From Novosphingobium sp. ZN18A2 (GTDB lineage: Bacteria > Pseudomonadota > Alphaproteobacteria > Sphingomonadales > Sphingomonadaceae), in assembly GCF_036784765.1 (NCBI RefSeq), contig NZ_CP136651.1:310001-374000 (forward strand): DNA of 64,000 nucleotides, given 5' to 3'. Made by a program: the position numbers and the translations under genes. Shown here in pieces: positions 25,026-33,710 of the stretch. Position 1 is the first letter of the stretch; the number at the start of each line of letters is the position of its first letter. Under the pieces are notes generated by a model. The model searched no databases. It was given only the letters and a program-made list of their open reading frames with translations, and was not told the DNA's origin.

Positions 25026-26327
25026 ATGACCACGACCATCTTCGCATTGTCATCCGGCGCGCCCCCGGCGGGGGTTGCCGTCGTGCGCATCAGCGGCCCC
25101 GAAGCGGGCGCCGCGCTGATTGCGCTGTGCGGGTCGCTGCCAAAGTCGCGCCGCGCGACTTTGCGCACCTTGCGCAAGGGGGACGGGGTGGAACTGGATC
25201 GTGCGCTGGTGCTGTGGATGCCCGGCCCCGGCACCGCGACGGGAGAGGATTGCGCGGAATTGCACCTGCATGGCGGGCGCGCTGTCGTCGCATCGGTAGA
25301 ATCGGCGCTGGCCGCGCTGCCGGGATTGCGCCATGCCGCGGCGGGCGATTTCACGCGCCGTGCCTTTGCCAACGGGGCGATCGACCTGGCCGAGGCGGAA
25401 GGCCTGGCGGACCTGCTTTCGGCCGAGACGGAATTGCAGCGCCGTTCCGCACTGGCGATGGCGGGCGGGGCCTTCTCTCGCGAGATTGCGCGATGGCGTG
25501 ACGACGTGCTGCGCCTTTCCGCGCGGATCGAAGCCGCGCTTGATTTTTCGGACGAAGGGGAAGTGGGAGAAGGCCTGCCCGATGGGTTTGCCCCCGCGTG
25601 CATGGAGCTTGCCGAGGACCTTCGCGAATGGCTGCAAAGGCCGCGTGCGGAGCCGTTGCGCGAGGGGTTCCGGGTGGTGCTGGCTGGGCCGCCGAACGCA
25701 GGAAAATCTACGTTATTCAATAAGTTAATTGAAAAAGAAGCGGCCATAACTGCTGCCGAACCGGGCACCACACGTGACGTTTTGACGGCATCGGTCGCGC
25801 TGGACGGTATTCCATTCACCTTCGTCGATACCGCCGGTCTGCGCGAGGAGGGCGCTGGTGAGATCGAACGGGTCGGCATCGCCCGCGCCATTGCCGCTGC
25901 ACAGGAAGCGGACCTTGTGCTTTGGCTGGGTCCGGAAGGGCAGGGTCCAGAGGGAAGGGGGACTTCCGGCGGGATTCTGTGGGAGGTTTCCGCGCAGGTC
26001 GACCGGAGCGACCTGAAGCCGAAATCGCCCGGCGCGCATTGCGTGTCCGCGCATACGGGTGAGGGGATGCCCCGCCTGCGTTCAGCGCTTGTGGACCATG
26101 CGCGAAAAACTCTCCCCTTGCCGGGCGAGGTTGCCCTTACCGCGCGCCAGCACCGGTTTCTCGAAGATTGCCGCGTGGGGATAGAAGCAGCTGCGCGGCA
26201 GGACGATCCCTTGCTGGCGGCGGAAGACTTGCGCTTTGCGCGCGCGGCGCTTGACCGGCTGACCGGCCGATCCGGGACCGAGGATATGCTCGATGCTCTT
26301 TTCGGGCGTTTCTGCATCGGGAAATGA
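25026..26327 (+). CDS. mnmE: tRNA U34 modification GTPase MnmE
   Basis: With MnmG it forms the enzyme that makes the 5-(carboxymethyl)aminomethyl group on tRNA wobble uridine. The 433-residue protein has the N-terminal formyl-THF-binding domain ([22 protein letters not shown]), the helical domain, the inserted G domain with P-loop [15 protein letters not shown] and its switch regions, and the C-terminal FCIGK with the essential cysteine C430. A second ATG in frame at 25017 is an alternative start. The G1 region has unusual, AT-rich codons. Confidence 0.95.
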   Translation: MTTTIFALSSGAPPAGVAVVRISGPEAGAALIALCGSLPKSRRATLRTLRKGDGVELDRALVLWMPGPGTATGEDCAELHLHGGRAVVASVESALAALPGLRHAAAGDFTRRAFANGAIDLAEAEGLADLLSAETELQRRSALAMAGGAFSREIARWRDDVLRLSARIEAALDFSDEGEVGEGLPDGFAPACMELAEDLREWLQRPRAEPLREGFRVVLAGPPNAGKSTLFNKLIEKEAAITAAEPGTTRDVLTASVALDGIPFTFVDTAGLREEGAGEIERVGIARAIAAAQEADLVLWLGPEGQGPEGRGTSGGILWEVSAQVDRSDLKPKSPGAHCVSAHTGEGMPRLRSALVDHARKTLPLPGEVALTARQHRFLEDCRVGIEAAARQDDPLLAAEDLRFARAALDRLTGRSGTEDMLDALFGRFCIGK

Positions 26328-26336
26328 TGCGCACGA

Positions 26337-26352
26337 TGTTTCACGTGGAACA
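26337..26352. other. parS site 1 (between mnmE and mnmG)
   Basis: TGTTTCACGTGGAACA matches the parS family palindrome TGTTNCACGTGNAACA recognised by chromosomal ParB. It sits in the intergenic gap. Confidence 0.88.
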
Positions 26353-26397
26353 CGGCTTTCTTTGACGCGAATCCGGTGGTCCTGTATCGGGCGTTTC

Positions 26398-28245
26398 ATG
26401 CAGCAGTTCGATGTGATCGTGGTCGGTGGCGGCCACGCCGGTTGCGAAGCCGTGGCGGTTGCCGCGCGCATGGGTGCGCGCACCGCGCTGGTGAGTTTTG
26501 ATGCGGTGACAATTGGCGCGATGAGCTGTAATCCCGCGATCGGCGGGCTTGGGAAGGGACACCTCGTTCGTGAGGTCGATGCCTTCGACGGACTGATCGC
26601 CCGAGCCGCCGATGCGGCGGCAATCCATTACCGGATGCTCAATCGATCGAAGGGCAGCGCGGTGCAGGGGCCGCGTGTCCAGGCGGATCGAAAGTTGTTC
26701 AAGGCCGCGATCCAACGCATGCTGGGGGAACAGAGGGGTTTGACGGTGGTGCCCGGCGAGGCGTCCGCGTTGCGCATGGCGGCCGGCCGGGTGACGGGCA
26801 TCGAACTCGGCGATGGAAGCATCCTTGCGGGGAGCGCGGTGGTCTTGTGCACCGGCACGTTCCTGGGCGGGCGGTTGTTCCGCGGCGAAGACCGCATGGA
26901 GGGCGGGCGGATCGGTGAAGCCTCGGCGCACAGGCTGGCCCGACAGTTGCGTGACGCCGACCTTCCGATGGCGCGCCTGAAAACCGGCACGCCGCCCCGG
27001 CTTGACGGTCGGACAATCGACTGGGCGCGGTTGCCAGAGCAGCCGAGCGATATCGAGCCGTGGACGATGTCGCCGCTCACGCCCGCGCGTCCGCAGCCGC
27101 AGGTGTTCTGTGCCATCGCCCGAACCAATGCGCGGACGCATGACATTATCCGCGGCGGGTTGGACCGGTCGCCTTTGTTCTCCGGCGCCATCGGCGCGCA
27201 AGGTCCGCGCTATTGCCCGTCCATCGAGGACAAGATCCATCGCTTCGGCGATCGGGACGGGCACCAGATTTTCCTTGAGCCGGAGGGGCTGGACGATCCG
27301 ACTGTTTATCCTAACGGCGTATCCACCTCGCTTCCGGTTGACGTGCAACTGGCCATGATGCGGTCGATCGAGGGGCTGGAGGCGGTGGAGATCACTGTGC
27401 CCGGCTATGCGGTGGAATACGATCATATTGACCCGCGCGCTTTGAATCGCGGTCTTGAAGTCAAGGCGATTCCCGGCCTGCATTGCGCAGGGCAGATCAA
27501 TGGCACGACAGGTTACGAGGAAGCAGCGGCACAGGGGTTGGTCGCCGGTATGCACGCGGCGGCAAGGGCGCTTGGAAGGGCACCCGCGGAGCTGGACCGC
27601 GCAAACAGCTATATGGCCGTGATGATCGATGATCTGACACTTCACGGTGTGTCTGAGCCCTATCGCATGCTTACGGCGCGCGCGGAGTATCGACTGCGCC
27701 TTCGCGCCAACAACGCCTCGAGCCGCCTGACGCCGGGTGCGATTGCCGCGGGCTGTGTGGGCGATGAGCGTCGCGCCTGGTTTGAGCGCAGGCAGGAAGT
27801 GCGCACACGGATCGACGCGGCGCTTGGTGAAGTGGCGACATCGGCGGAGCTTGGCAGGGCAGGGCTGGCTGTGCGCGAAGACGGCGCCCGGCGGCCCTTG
27901 GCGGAATGGCTGCGTTTCCCGGAAGTTTCGCTCACCGGGCTTTCCCCTGTTCTTGGATGTCCTGTGCCTGATGATGCGGGACTAGTTGAAGAGGTTGAGG
28001 AGGACGCCGCCTATGCGCCCTATCTCGCGCGGCAAGAGAGCGAGTTGCGCGACTTGCGGGCCAGCGATGGCGTTCGCCTGGGTGACGATTTTCCCTACTG
28101 CGATGTGCCGGGCCTCTCGCGCGAGATGGTTGAACGGCTTTCCAGCGCGCGGCCCGATACGCTGGCTGCAGCCGGCCGGGTGGCGGGCATTACTCCCGCC
28201 GCGCTTGCAAGCCTGCTCGTCCATGCGCGGAGGCGCGCGGCGTGA
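26398..28245 (+). CDS. mnmG: tRNA U34 modification flavoprotein MnmG
   Basis: FAD-dependent partner of MnmE. The 615-residue protein starts [26 protein letters not shown] (dinucleotide-binding fold), with [20 protein letters not shown], the [14 protein letters not shown] region, and the C-terminal helical domain with [17 protein letters not shown]. Length and motifs are complete. The frame is open from 26293, but ATG 26398 is the family start; parS site 1 lies between mnmE and this ATG. It overlaps rsmG by four bases. Confidence 0.97.
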   Translation: MQQFDVIVVGGGHAGCEAVAVAARMGARTALVSFDAVTIGAMSCNPAIGGLGKGHLVREVDAFDGLIARAADAAAIHYRMLNRSKGSAVQGPRVQADRKLFKAAIQRMLGEQRGLTVVPGEASALRMAAGRVTGIELGDGSILAGSAVVLCTGTFLGGRLFRGEDRMEGGRIGEASAHRLARQLRDADLPMARLKTGTPPRLDGRTIDWARLPEQPSDIEPWTMSPLTPARPQPQVFCAIARTNARTHDIIRGGLDRSPLFSGAIGAQGPRYCPSIEDKIHRFGDRDGHQIFLEPEGLDDPTVYPNGVSTSLPVDVQLAMMRSIEGLEAVEITVPGYAVEYDHIDPRALNRGLEVKAIPGLHCAGQINGTTGYEEAAAQGLVAGMHAAARALGRAPAELDRANSYMAVMIDDLTLHGVSEPYRMLTARAEYRLRLRANNASSRLTPGAIAAGCVGDERRAWFERRQEVRTRIDAALGEVATSAELGRAGLAVREDGARRPLAEWLRFPEVSLTGLSPVLGCPVPDDAGLVEEVEEDAAYAPYLARQESELRDLRASDGVRLGDDFPYCDVPGLSREMVERLSSARPDTLAAAGRVAGITPAALASLLVHARRRAA

Positions 28246-28922
28246 CCGATAGCGAGGAAGGGGCGAAGGCATGGCTGCGTGACGTGGTCGGTGCTGATGC
28301 CGAAACGATGGAGCGGCTGGACCTGTTGACTCATTTGCTGATCGTAGAGAACGACCAGCAGAATCTCGTTTCGCGCGGAACGCTGCCCTTTGTTTGGCAG
28401 CGGCACATCCTCGATTCGGCGCAGCTATTGACTGTTCCACGTGAAACATTGCCCGATGGCGAGTGGCTCGACCTTGGGACGGGTGCGGGCTTTCCGGGCC
28501 TTGTTATTGCTGTGCTGCAACCCGACCGGCAGGTGTCGTTGGTGGATTCGCGCCGCCTCCGGACGGACTGGCTCGAACGGGCAGCGCAGGCGCTTGGGCT
28601 GGGCAATGCACGGGTGGAATTGTCGCGCGTGGAGGACCTGGCCGAGCGGAAATACAGCGTCATTTCGGCACGCGCCTTTGCTCCGTTGGAAAAATTGCTC
28701 AGGATATCCATCCGTTTTTCCACACCGCACACCCTGTGGCTGTTGCCCAAAGGCGCAAAAGCCCTGCATGAAGTAGAAAGTCTTGCAAAAAACTGGCGGC
28801 ATACGTTCCACGTGGAACAATCGCTGACCGATCCCGCAGCGGGTATCATCGCGGGCCACGTCGCCGGAATGGAAAACACCGCGCGCCAGCGTGTATCTCA
28901 TCGACGGAAGGGCCGAGCATGA
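28242..28922 (+). CDS. rsmG: 16S rRNA (guanine-527-N7)-methyltransferase
   Basis: Methylates G527 of 16S rRNA; loss gives low-level streptomycin resistance in other bacteria. The 226-residue protein shows [22 protein letters not shown], the SAM motif [18 protein letters not shown], and [14 protein letters not shown]. It starts with GTG at 28242 overlapping the mnmG stop, and its own stop overlaps the parA ATG. Two parS sites lie inside the coding sequence; one of them encodes the VPRE stretch. Confidence 0.94.
   Translation: MTDSEEGAKAWLRDVVGADAETMERLDLLTHLLIVENDQQNLVSRGTLPFVWQRHILDSAQLLTVPRETLPDGEWLDLGTGAGFPGLVIAVLQPDRQVSLVDSRRLRTDWLERAAQALGLGNARVELSRVEDLAERKYSVISARAFAPLEKLLRISIRFSTPHTLWLLPKGAKALHEVESLAKNWRHTFHVEQSLTDPAAGIIAGHVAGMENTARQRVSHRRKGRA
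28433..28448. other. parS site 2 (inside rsmG)
   Basis: TGTTCCACGTGAAACA, the exact reverse complement of parS site 1. Confidence 0.88.
28804..28819. other. parS site 3 (inside rsmG, 3' part)
   Basis: CGTTCCACGTGGAACA: a palindrome with one deviation at the first base from the parS consensus. Confidence 0.85.
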
Positions 28923-29695
28923 TCACCGTTGCTGTCGCCAACCAGAAGGGCGGGGTGGGCAAGACCACCACCGCGATCAACATTGCAACGGCCCTTGCCG
29001 CTACGGGCTGGAAGGTCTTGCTGGTCGACCTCGATCCGCAGGGCAATGCGTCCACCGGCATGGGCGTCGGTTCGGCGGATCGTGAGCAGTCATCCTACGA
29101 TATGCTGATTGACGGCGCCGGGATCGGCGAATGTGCGACTCCCAGCCGGATTCCGGGGCTGGATATCGTTCCGGCAACGGTCGACCTGTCGGGCGCCGAA
29201 GTGGAACTGGTCAACGTAGACGACCGGACAGGGCGGCTGCGTGAGGCGCTTTCGCAGGATGCCGGGCACGACATTTGCCTGATCGATTGCCCGCCGTCGC
29301 TCGGTCTGTTGACGCTCAACGCCCTGACCGCGGCTGATACGCTGCTGGTTCCCTTGCAGTGCGAGTTCTTCGCGCTCGAAGGGTTGTCGCAGTTGTTGCA
29401 GACGGTTGAGCGGGTGCAGGAGCGCTTCAATCCCGATCTGGGCATCCTGGGAATCGTCCTGACGATGTTCGATCGTCGCAACCGCCTGACGGACCAGGTT
29501 TCGGACGACGTGCGCTCATGCCTTGGCGATCTTGTGTTCGAATCGGTGATTCCGCGCAATGTCCGCCTGTCGGAAGCGCCAAGCCACGGGCTGCCAGCGC
29601 TGGTTTACGATCACACCTGCGTGGGATCGAAAGCCTACATGGCGCTCGCGCGTGAATTGATCGGACGGCTGCCCGAACGGAGGAAAGCGGCATGA
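28919..29695 (+). CDS. parA: chromosome partitioning ATPase ParA
   Basis: Walker-type ATPase that forms a nucleoid gradient and pulls ParB-parS complexes, so moving the replicated origin to the opposite pole. The 258-residue protein has the deviant Walker A NQKGGVGKTTTA (KGGVGKTT about 10-17), VDLDPQGNASTGMG, and the Walker B strand CLIDCPPSLG. Soj/ParA chromosomal type, without an N-terminal DNA-binding extension. ATG overlaps the rsmG stop (ATGA), and the parB start overlaps its own stop. Confidence 0.97.
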   Translation: MITVAVANQKGGVGKTTTAINIATALAATGWKVLLVDLDPQGNASTGMGVGSADREQSSYDMLIDGAGIGECATPSRIPGLDIVPATVDLSGAEVELVNVDDRTGRLREALSQDAGHDICLIDCPPSLGLLTLNALTAADTLLVPLQCEFFALEGLSQLLQTVERVQERFNPDLGILGIVLTMFDRRNRLTDQVSDDVRSCLGDLVFESVIPRNVRLSEAPSHGLPALVYDHTCVGSKAYMALARELIGRLPERRKAA

Positions 29696-30663
29696 GCAAG
29701 GATGGCGCAGAAGGAACGAAAGCCGCGCCCACAAAGGCTGCTGCACCAAAACGCGCCGCGCTGGGCCGCGGCCTGGGCGCGCTTATGGGCGAAACGCGGC
29801 GGGAAGAGCCGCTGGTGCGCGTTTCGGTAAGCGATCCGTCGGCGCCGGCTGTTCCACGTGAAAACGGGATCGCGATGGTTGCGGTTGCCGAAATCGAGCC
29901 CCATCCGGAAAACCCGCGCCGCCATTTCGATGAGGAAGCGCTGGACGAGCTTGCCCGTTCGATTTCCGCGCGCGGGCTGATTCAGCCCGTTGTGGTGCGG
30001 CCGGTGAGCGGCGGGCACTACCAGCTTGTTGCCGGCGAACGCCGCTGGCGCGCCGCCCAGCGCGCGCACGTCCATGAAATTCCGGCCATCGTGCGCAAAC
30101 TGGACGAGCGCGAAGTGACCGCGCTGGCGCTGATCGAAAACCTCCAGCGCGAAGACCTGAACCCGGTCGAGGAAGCGCGCGCCTATCAGAAGCTGTCGGA
30201 GCGGGACGGGCTGACCCAGCAGGAGATCGCCGAATTCGTCGACAAGTCGCGCAGCCACGTGGCGAACCTGATGCGCCTTCTGGCGTTACCGGGCGAGGTG
30301 CTCGATATGCTGGAGCGCGATCAGTTGCAGATGGGGCATGCGCGCGCGATCGCCACTATGCCCGACCCTGTTCCATTGGCGCGCAAGATCGTGGCCAAGG
30401 GACTGTCCGTGCGCGATGCGGAACGGCAGGCCAAGCGGGCCTTGCGCGGCGATGCCCCACCGCGCCGCACCGCGCGCGAAGAGCGCAACCCGGGCGATGC
30501 GGCCGATATTGCCGCCGTGCAGGCGCATCTGGAAGAGTTCTTGGGGCTGAAGGTGAAGATCGATGCCGATGCCGATCCGCGATCGGGGTCTGTCACCATC
30601 CGTTACAAGAGCCTGGACCAGCTTGACCTGATCTGCCAGCGCCTGACCGGCGGTGAAATCTGA
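29692..30663 (+). CDS. parB: chromosome partitioning protein ParB
   Basis: CTP-dependent DNA clamp that loads at parS and spreads, working with ParA and SMC. The 323-residue protein has the GLGALMGE N-terminal box (the ParA-stimulating region), the CTP-binding GERRWRAAQ box, the helix-turn-helix LTQQEIAEFVDKSRSHVANLMRLL, and the C-terminal dimerisation domain. A parS-like site lies in its own 5' coding part. After the stop the DNA becomes extremely AT-rich. Confidence 0.97.
   Translation: MSKDGAEGTKAAPTKAAAPKRAALGRGLGALMGETRREEPLVRVSVSDPSAPAVPRENGIAMVAVAEIEPHPENPRRHFDEEALDELARSISARGLIQPVVVRPVSGGHYQLVAGERRWRAAQRAHVHEIPAIVRKLDEREVTALALIENLQREDLNPVEEARAYQKLSERDGLTQQEIAEFVDKSRSHVANLMRLLALPGEVLDMLERDQLQMGHARAIATMPDPVPLARKIVAKGLSVRDAERQAKRALRGDAPPRRTAREERNPGDAADIAAVQAHLEEFLGLKVKIDADADPRSGSVTIRYKSLDQLDLICQRLTGGEI
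29850..29865. other. parS site 4, degenerate (inside parB)
   Basis: TGTTCCACGTGAAAAC keeps the GTTCCACGTGAAA core and deviates in the last two bases. It is probably the weakest of the four sites. Confidence 0.65.
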
Positions 30664-30694
30664 TAAATATTTGTAATATAATAATAAAATATAT
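30664..30694. other. extreme A+T tract after parB
   Basis: Thirty of 31 bases directly after the parB stop are A or T. No gene or T-run terminator fits. It may be an UP-element, a nucleoid-protein site or a transcript end. Confidence 0.4.
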
Positions 30695-30752
30695 GTCACG
30701 CGGCGCTTTGACGTCATGGGGCAGCGCAAATGTGCCTGATTTTTAGCAAGGC

Positions 30753-30774
30753 TTTTTAATCGCCCGATTAAAAA
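30753..30774. promoter_or_regulatory. palindromic operator candidate upstream of the acyl-CoA dehydrogenase gene
   Basis: TTTTTAATCG (30753-30762) and CGATTAAAAA (30765-30774) form a perfect 10-bp inverted repeat with a 2-bp centre. A TTGACC -35-like hexamer begins 5 bp further on (30779-30784), so a repressor bound here would block the promoter of the downstream gene. A terminator of parB is less likely, since no T run follows. Confidence 0.45.
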
Positions 30775-30842
30775 TCGTTTGACCGGCTTCCCCGGCCTTG
30801 CCTATCGCATGATCAACGCAACAATTGCCGGAGAGTCATGCC

Positions 30843-31997
30843 ATGTCGCTCGATGCGCTCGCCCGAACCGCATACAATGAAGACCACGAAGCGTTCCGCC
30901 AGACGGTGCGCCGTTTCATGCAGGAAGAAATCGCCCCGCACCAGGCGGAGTGGGCTGACGACAAGATCGTGCCCAAGTCCATCTGGCCCAAGGCCGGCGA
31001 ACTTGGCCTGCTTTGCCCCACCGTGCCAGAGGAATACGGCGGTCTGGGGCTCGATTTCGGTTATAACGCCATCGTTGACGAGGAAAGCGCCTATAATGGC
31101 CGCGCGTCGACGGGGTTTTCGCTCCAGTCCGATATCGTGGCGAACTATATAATTTCGCACGGCTCGGAAGAGCAGAAGAAAAAGTGGCTGCCCAAGATGG
31201 TCTCGGGAGAGATCGTTACCGCCATCGCGATGACAGAGCCGGGAACCGGGTCCGACCTTCAGGGGATGCGCACGACCGCGAAGAAGGACGGCAACCATTA
31301 CGTCATCAACGGGTCGAAGACCTATATCACCAACGGCCAGAATGCCGACCTTATCCTGGTCTGCTGCAAGACCGACACAGAGATAGAGCCGAAGTGGAAG
31401 GGCGTTTCCATCGTGCTGGTCGAAGCCGATCGCGAAGGCTTCAAGCGCGGGCGCAACCTGGACAAGATCGGGCAGGACGAGGCGGACACCTCTGAGCTGT
31501 TCTTCGAGGACGTGCGTGTGCCGATCACCAATTGCCTGGGTGAAGAGGGCAAGGGCTTCATCTACCTGATGAGCGAACTGCCGCAGGAACGCCTTTCCAT
31601 CGCGGTATCGGCGCAGGCCGCGGCGCAGCGCGCGTTCGACGACACGGTCGAGTTCACGCGTGAGCGCAAGGCGTTCGGCAAGCCCATCCTCGATTTCCAG
31701 AACACGCGCTTCACGCTGGCCGACCTCAAGACCAAGCTGCAGGTCGGCTGGGCGCACCTCGACTGGGCACTGGCGCGGCACATGCGCAAGGAACTGACCC
31801 CTGAAGAGGGCGCGGCGGCCAAGCTGTGGCATACCGATCTGCAGTGGGAAGTGATGGACAAGTGCCTGCAGCTCCACGGCGGGGCCGGTTACATGAACGA
31901 GTATGCCATTGCCCGCGCCTGGCGCGGTGCGCGCGTGACGCGGATTTTCGGCGGCACGAACGAGATCATGAAGGAGTTGATTGGCCGCAAGCTCTGA
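30843..31997 (+). CDS. acyl-CoA dehydrogenase
   Basis: FAD enzyme that introduces the alpha,beta double bond into acyl-CoA in fatty acid or branched-chain degradation. The 384-residue protein has the N-terminal helical domain, the middle-domain VTAIAMTEPGTGSDLQGMRTTA, and the C-terminal GGAGYMNEYAIARAWRGARVTRIFGGTNEI with the likely catalytic glutamate. The frame is open to a TTG at 30825, but ATG 30843 has GGAGAG 7 bp upstream. A palindrome and a possible promoter precede it. Chain-length preference unknown. Confidence 0.92.
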   Translation: MSLDALARTAYNEDHEAFRQTVRRFMQEEIAPHQAEWADDKIVPKSIWPKAGELGLLCPTVPEEYGGLGLDFGYNAIVDEESAYNGRASTGFSLQSDIVANYIISHGSEEQKKKWLPKMVSGEIVTAIAMTEPGTGSDLQGMRTTAKKDGNHYVINGSKTYITNGQNADLILVCCKTDTEIEPKWKGVSIVLVEADREGFKRGRNLDKIGQDEADTSELFFEDVRVPITNCLGEEGKGFIYLMSELPQERLSIAVSAQAAAQRAFDDTVEFTRERKAFGKPILDFQNTRFTLADLKTKLQVGWAHLDWALARHMRKELTPEEGAAAKLWHTDLQWEVMDKCLQLHGGAGYMNEYAIARAWRGARVTRIFGGTNEIMKELIGRKL

Positions 31998-32035
31998 CCC
32001 CACCGCCTTTCGGGGACGTTCTTCCGGACAAGCAA

Positions 32036-32071
32036 AAAGGGCCGCTCCCGCATCGTCGGGGGCGGCCCTTT
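32036..32071. terminator. bidirectional Rho-independent terminator
   Basis: 15-bp arms (32036-32050 and 32057-32071) differ at one T-G wobble, with a 6-nt loop. AAA on one side and TTT on the other flank the stem. It ends the acyl-CoA dehydrogenase transcript and the convergent glycine-zipper gene. Confidence 0.85.
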
Positions 32072-32091
32072 CCATTTCCGGCGCTGGGGGA

Positions 32092-32895
32092 TCAGCTGCC
32101 GGTATAGACCCGTTTTTCCTTGATCCGCTTTTCCTTCACCCGTTTGGGGCGAGGAGCCGCGCGGCGGGGGATGGAGCGAGAGCGCGTGGCGACAGGCACA
32201 TATTCGGTGGTTGTCGTTACCGTTTCGGTGCAGGGCTTCTGCCTGCCCGCAATCATCACCGGAACCCAGACGTAGCCATAGGGCGCATAGCCATAGCCGG
32301 AATAGCCGCCGGGCACGGGTGAGCCGCCTGCATAGGCCATTCCCGGATAGCCATACATGACCGGGCCGGACTGCGCCCAGAACGCTTCGCATTCCTGCCG
32401 CTTCCCGCTGTCTATCGCCTTGTCGATCGCGGCGCCCGCCACCGCACCGGCGGCTGCGCCCGCGACGGTGCCGAGCGTGCGGTCACCATCAGCGACACGG
32501 TTTCCGATCACGCCGCCTGCAACACCGCCGACAACCGCGCCCGTTACGCCGCTGGACGGGCGATAGTCGCGGCACCGCTCTGCCTGGGCCTGCCAGTCGC
32601 GCCACGCCTGCGGGTTCATGCCCTGTGGCGAAGCCCACGCGCCGCCGCCCGGGCCGGGCGCATAGGTGCCGGTCCATTGCCCCTGAAAGGTCTTGCCGTC
32701 CTTGCCCGTCCACTCACCCTGCCACTGGCCCTGATAGGGGCCGGGCATCGGTGCCGGAGGAATTGCGCCGGCCGGAAGAGGGGGCGCCGGAAGGGGGGCT
32801 GGCGGCGGGGGGGCCGGTTCTTGCGCAAGCGCCGGTGCGGAGACGGTGCAAAACGCGGCGGCTGCCGCAAGGATCGAGAAACGGGTGCGGTTCAT
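32092..32895 (-). CDS. exported glycine-zipper protein
   Basis: A 267-residue protein. It has a signal peptide (MNRTRFSILAAAAAFCTVSAPALAQ), then a proline-rich stretch, a Gln/Trp/Gly-rich part (QGQWQGEWTGKDGKTFQGQW), and a glycine-zipper segment typical of 2TM or SLT-type outer-membrane-associated proteins (VVGGVAGGVIGNRVADG, GTVAGAAAGAVAGAAID). Then a Tyr/Gly/Pro-rich section and a very basic C-terminus (PKRVKEKRIKEKRVYTGS). The frame is open to 33126, but ATG 32895 begins the signal peptide. Probable periplasmic or outer membrane location; function unknown. Confidence 0.75.
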   Translation of the reverse strand: MNRTRFSILAAAAAFCTVSAPALAQEPAPPPPAPLPAPPLPAGAIPPAPMPGPYQGQWQGEWTGKDGKTFQGQWTGTYAPGPGGGAWASPQGMNPQAWRDWQAQAERCRDYRPSSGVTGAVVGGVAGGVIGNRVADGDRTLGTVAGAAAGAVAGAAIDKAIDSGKRQECEAFWAQSGPVMYGYPGMAYAGGSPVPGGYSGYGYAPYGYVWVPVMIAGRQKPCTETVTTTTEYVPVATRSRSIPRRAAPRPKRVKEKRIKEKRVYTGS

Positions 32896-33058
32896 GGTCG
32901 GTTCCCTGTCCGTCGGGCCGCCGCACCCTGGCACGAACAGGGCACGCAAGGCAGGCTGGTTAACTGACAGGTTACCATCGTGATGCGCGGCAAACCAAAC
33001 GCCCTGCGCACGCTGTCCCGTTTCGGAGCAGGCCCGGTCCGTTTTGGAGCAGATCCCG

Positions 33059-33550
33059 TCAGCCGCCCGCGATATGCGCCGCCACGGCCCGGGCCAAAGC
33101 TTCGATCCCGGCCGCGTCTTCGGCATCGAAGCGGTTCGTCTCCGGACTGTCCAGATCGATCACGGCAACAACCATGCCGTCATGGCGCACGGGCACAACC
33201 AGTTCGGATGCGCTTTCGGCGTCGCAGGCAATATGGCCGGGAAAGGCGTGGACATCCTCCACCAGCTGGGTCTGCCCGCTTTGGGCCGCCGTGCCACATA
33301 CGCCCTGACCCAGCGGGATGCGGATGCAGGCGGGCTTGCCGATGAACGGGCCAAGCACAAGCTCGCCCGGCGCGGTGCGATAGAAACCGGCCCAGTTCAG
33401 CCGGGGCACGAATTGCCAGATCAGCGCGGCGATGTTGGCCATGTTGGCAACCGGGTCGGCCTCTCCTTCCACCAGCGCGCGGGCGCTGGCGGCAAGTTCG
33501 CGATAGGTTTCGGCCTTTGGCGCGTCTTCGGCGGGTTTGAAATCGTACAT
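33059..33550 (-). CDS. free methionine-R-sulfoxide reductase (GAF domain)
   Basis: A 163-residue single GAF domain of the fRMsr (MsrC) type, which reduces free methionine-R-sulfoxide. The three family cysteines are present: C75 and C85 in KPACIRIPLGQGVCGTAA, and C109 in FPGHIACDAES. The strand SELVVPVRHDGMVVAVIDLDS is typical of the fold. It works in the cytosol against oxidative damage with thioredoxin. Minus strand, alone; divergent from the sorbosone-dehydrogenase-like gene. Confidence 0.93.
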   Translation of the reverse strand: MYDFKPAEDAPKAETYRELAASARALVEGEADPVANMANIAALIWQFVPRLNWAGFYRTAPGELVLGPFIGKPACIRIPLGQGVCGTAAQSGQTQLVEDVHAFPGHIACDAESASELVVPVRHDGMVVAVIDLDSPETNRFDAEDAAGIEALARAVAAHIAGG

Positions 33551-33710
33551 GGTCGAGGCGCATAGACGGTTCGCGGGTTACGCAAAAGTCGCGCCGCGCA
33601 ACTTGTGTCGACGTTGCCCGAATCCCTGGCGGCGTGGGTGCATGGCCAAATTAACGATTGGCAATCCGTAACCCATTGCCGTTCAACGCGTCGGACCGTA
33701 GATTCGGGCC

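Noticed and set aside
25708..25729. CtrA-like motif (TTAT...TTAA) in the AT-rich patch of mnmE
   Set aside because: The consensus TTAA-N7-TTAA needs a 7-bp spacer and two full TTAA boxes. Here one box is TTAT and the spacing is 8, so I do not call a CtrA site.
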